From assembly GCA_020348765.1 (NCBI GenBank), contig CP070753.1, positions 425,990 through 433,604 on the forward strand: a stretch of 7,615 nt of DNA. Reading direction: 5' to 3'. This document shows positions 6,482 to 7,615 of this stretch, in pieces (position 1 is the stretch's first letter; each line of letters opens with the position of its first letter). The notes beneath the pieces were generated by a model that was not told the DNA's origin, did no database searches, and saw only the letters and a program-made list of their open reading frames with translations. The position numbers and the translations under genes were made by a program. Origin of the DNA: Burkholderiales bacterium. GTDB taxonomy: Bacteria; Pseudomonadota; Gammaproteobacteria; Burkholderiales; Burkholderiaceae_E.

Positions 6482-6501
6482 GCCGTTCCATATAGACGAA
6501 C
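6462..6501. promoter_or_regulatory. Candidate IclR-type operator (imperfect inverted repeat)
   Basis: Outer arms GTTCGT (6462-6467) and ACGAAC (6496-6501) are exact reverse complements. Each is followed inward, after three and two bases, by ATAT (6471-6474 and 6490-6493), so the dyad nearly extends to 12-13 bases per arm. A second, smaller dyad GTTC-N9-GAAC (6485-6501) nests in the right half, and CCATAT occurs in both halves. The element overlaps the -10 and start of the rightward promoter and the -35 of the leftward candidate, so one bound protein could control both. Binding by the neighbouring IclR protein is inferred from position. Confidence 0.5.
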
Positions 6502-6503
6502 TC

Positions 6504-7331
6504 ATGAGCTCGCTGGAAAGCGCCCTCGACATCCTGCGGTGCTTCTCCACGGCGACGCCGAACATCGGGGTCACGGAGGTGGCGACGAAGCTCGGCATGC
6601 CAAAGAGTTCCGTGTCGCGATGGATGAAGGTGATGGGCGAGGCAGGGTTGCTGGAGCAGGACTCGACGCGGCGGACCTACCGTCCCGGCGCGCTCGCTTT
6701 CCAGCTCGGAAACCTGTACCAGCGGCACCTGAAGGTGCTCGACCTGGTGGACCAGTCGCTGAAGGAACTGGTCGAGAGCACCGGACTCACCGGCTACGTG
6801 GGCGTGCTCAACGACGCCGACATCGTCATCATCCAGACCCGCCCCGGCACCTATCCGGTGCGCCTGGCGCTCGAGAAGGGCTTCCGGATTCCGGCCTTCG
6901 TCACCGCGGTCGGGCTGGCGCTGCTTGCGCGGCTCGAGGACGCCGAGATCCGTCGCCTGCACCCGAAGGTGCTGCACTACGAAGAGACCGATCTGACGAA
7001 GTCCGTCGAGGAGTTGCTGTCGGACGTGACGAAGGTGCGCAGGCGCGGCTACGCGCAGGTGTCCGGAGCGACCTTTGCCGGGTTCGGCGCCATGGCGGTC
7101 GCGGTCGAGAGTCGCGCGGAGATGCAGCGCATCGGCTTCAGTCTGTCGTTTCCTCACGCGGCGCTGTCGCGTGCGCGCAGGGAGGCGATCGCCGCGCAGA
7201 TGATGGCGCACGCCAGGCGGATCGGCGTGCGCACGGGTGACGACTACTGGGCGGAATCGGCGCCGCAGGTCGAGTCGCCGTCGTCGCCGTTGCGCAGCCT
7301 GGCGCGAGGCGCCGGGGCTTCGGCGCGCTAG
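6504..7331 (+). CDS. IclR family transcriptional regulator
   Basis: A 275-residue DNA-binding regulator. It has an N-terminal winged helix-turn-helix (about 1-62: SSLESALDILRCFS, then IGVTEVATKLGMPKSSVSRWMKVM as the HTH, then the wing up to RTYRPG) and an IclR effector-binding domain (about 75-245). The effector domain includes LTGYVGVLNDADIVII (95-110), RLALEKGFRIPAF (120-132), VRRRGYAQV (178-186) and GFGAMAVAV (193-201). Family proteins usually act as dimers or tetramers whose DNA binding changes with a small ligand, often a pathway intermediate. The ATG at 6504 matches the usual family N-terminus; its Shine-Dalgarno is weak. In-frame GTG 6438 and TTG 6444 lie within or before the promoter and are unlikely starts. 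The C-terminal 25 residues are Ser/Pro/Ala-rich and not part of the domain. It is divergent from the M20-hyuA-hyuB operon and is the likely local regulator of that operon and of the transport gene downstream; whether it represses or activates cannot be told. Confidence 0.93.
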   Translation: MSSLESALDILRCFSTATPNIGVTEVATKLGMPKSSVSRWMKVMGEAGLLEQDSTRRTYRPGALAFQLGNLYQRHLKVLDLVDQSLKELVESTGLTGYVGVLNDADIVIIQTRPGTYPVRLALEKGFRIPAFVTAVGLALLARLEDAEIRRLHPKVLHYEETDLTKSVEELLSDVTKVRRRGYAQVSGATFAGFGAMAVAVESRAEMQRIGFSLSFPHAALSRARREAIAAQMMAHARRIGVRTGDDYWAESAPQVESPSSPLRSLARGAGASAR

Positions 7332-7371
7332 CCCGGCCATTCGGGCGCCCCTGTCCGTCGTCGGGCAGGGG
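7331..7371 (+). terminator. Two stem-loops after the iclR-family gene
   Basis: First, GCCCG (7331-7335) pairs with CGGGC (7342-7346) across a six-base loop, beginning at the last base of the stop codon. Second, CCCCTGTCCG (7348-7357) pairs with CGGGCAGGGG (7362-7371) through ten pairs, one a G-U wobble, around a four-base TCGT loop. The second is strong and well placed to end or attenuate the iclR transcript before the transport gene. No T-run follows (next bases are GGCGGTTCA), so intrinsic termination is doubtful. Confidence 0.45.
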
Positions 7372-7407
7372 GGCGGTTCACAAGCAGGCAACGACGTTCT
7401 GCAGGAG

Positions 7408-7413
7408 GGAGGT
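7408..7413 (+). promoter_or_regulatory. Strong Shine-Dalgarno of the solute-binding protein gene
   Basis: GGAGGT six bases before the ATG at 7420, within a purine-rich run that also holds an upstream GGAGG (7404-7408). It is the strongest ribosome binding site in the window, as expected for an abundant binding protein. Confidence 0.7.
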
Positions 7414-7419
7414 AGGGCC

Positions 7420-7615
7420 ATGAGCAAGCTACTCGAGACGAAGATTTCCCGGCGTGCGCTTCTGGGCAGGTCGGCCGCATACGGCGCCGGCGCGCTGGCG
7501 CTTTCGGCGTTTCCGGGCCTTTCGGCGCTCGCTGCCACGAACGAGCTGAGGGTCCTGTTCGCTGGCGGTACCTGGCAGAAGTGGTACCAGGAGACCTTCG
7601 TCGACCCCTGGGTCA
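7420..7615 (+). CDS. ABC transporter extracellular solute-binding protein, PotD-like, Tat signal (3' end outside window)
   Basis: The first 65 residues of a protein that continues past the window. It opens MSKLLETKISRRALLG with a twin-arginine SRRALL motif (residues 10-15). A weakly hydrophobic Ala/Gly/Leu segment (about 18-42, ending LSALAAT) follows, a pattern of Tat export to the periplasm. The mature part begins ELRVLFAGGTWQKWYQETFVDPW, which resembles the first strand and helix of family 1 solute-binding proteins of the spermidine/putrescine (PotD) type. Such proteins capture a substrate and deliver it to an ABC permease, whose genes would be expected just to the right. The gene is co-directional with iclR, 88 bases after it, and follows two stem-loops; I see no convincing promoter of its own. 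The polyamine label reflects family likeness only; in this setting the ligand may be the substrate of the hyu pathway. Confidence 0.8.
   Translation, partial: MSKLLETKISRRALLGRSAAYGAGALALSAFPGLSALAATNELRVLFAGGTWQKWYQETFVDPWV

Noticed and set aside
5268..6503. Upstream extension of the IclR open frame
   Set aside because: The frame is open by chance against the M20 gene; the IclR fold starts at 6504 and the promoter lies at 6444-6472.
7377..7405. TTCACA as a -35 element for the solute-binding protein gene
   Set aside because: No acceptable -10 hexamer lies 16-18 bases downstream, so I do not call a promoter.
6441..7538. 365-codon minus-strand frame over the IclR gene
   Set aside because: Antisense shadow of iclR, Arg/His-rich, also crossing the start of the solute-binding protein gene.

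Overview
The window is GC-rich throughout and densely coded, with codon use and gene families typical of Proteobacteria; a Burkholderiales or related betaproteobacterial source is my best guess. That guess rests on the HyuB subfamily, the DUF3617 protein and the IclR regulator, and not on any marker gene. No RNA genes, insertion sequences, CRISPR arrays or phage genes are visible.

Layout from left to right. (1) The 3' end of an asparaginase-II family gene (+, 2-331). (2) A convergent gene for a secreted DUF3617 protein (-, 356-922). (3) A 160-bp spacer with a cluster of palindromes and a GC-rich inverted repeat (991-1059). (4) A tight three-gene operon on the minus strand, read from right to left: an M20-family metallopeptidase homologue (6344-5097), hyuA (5100-3046) and hyuB (3044-1083). 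The first junction is an ATGA overlap and the second a 1-nt gap. (5) A 159-bp divergent control region (6345-6503) with a strong sigma70-type promoter for the rightward gene, a weaker leftward candidate, and an imperfect inverted repeat covering both. (6) An IclR-family regulator (+, 6504-7331). (7) Two small hairpins, then the 5' end of a Tat-exported, PotD-like solute-binding protein gene (+, 7420 to the window end).

The likely working unit is a catabolic island. An ABC importer, whose binding protein starts at the right edge, would bring in a small nitrogenous compound. HyuA/HyuB would open a lactam or hydantoin-type ring using ATP. The M20 protein would act on an amide or carbamoyl compound in the same route. 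IclR would control the divergent promoters. The substrate cannot be read from the sequence; an N-methylhydantoin-like or other lactam compound is a reasonable guess.

The most unusual point is the M20 protein. It keeps the residues expected for one zinc site and the catalytic glutamate, but lacks both private ligands of the other zinc site and has Asn in place of the bridging Asp. The three changes agree with each other. This suggests an altered metal centre or a divergent subfamily and not random decay.
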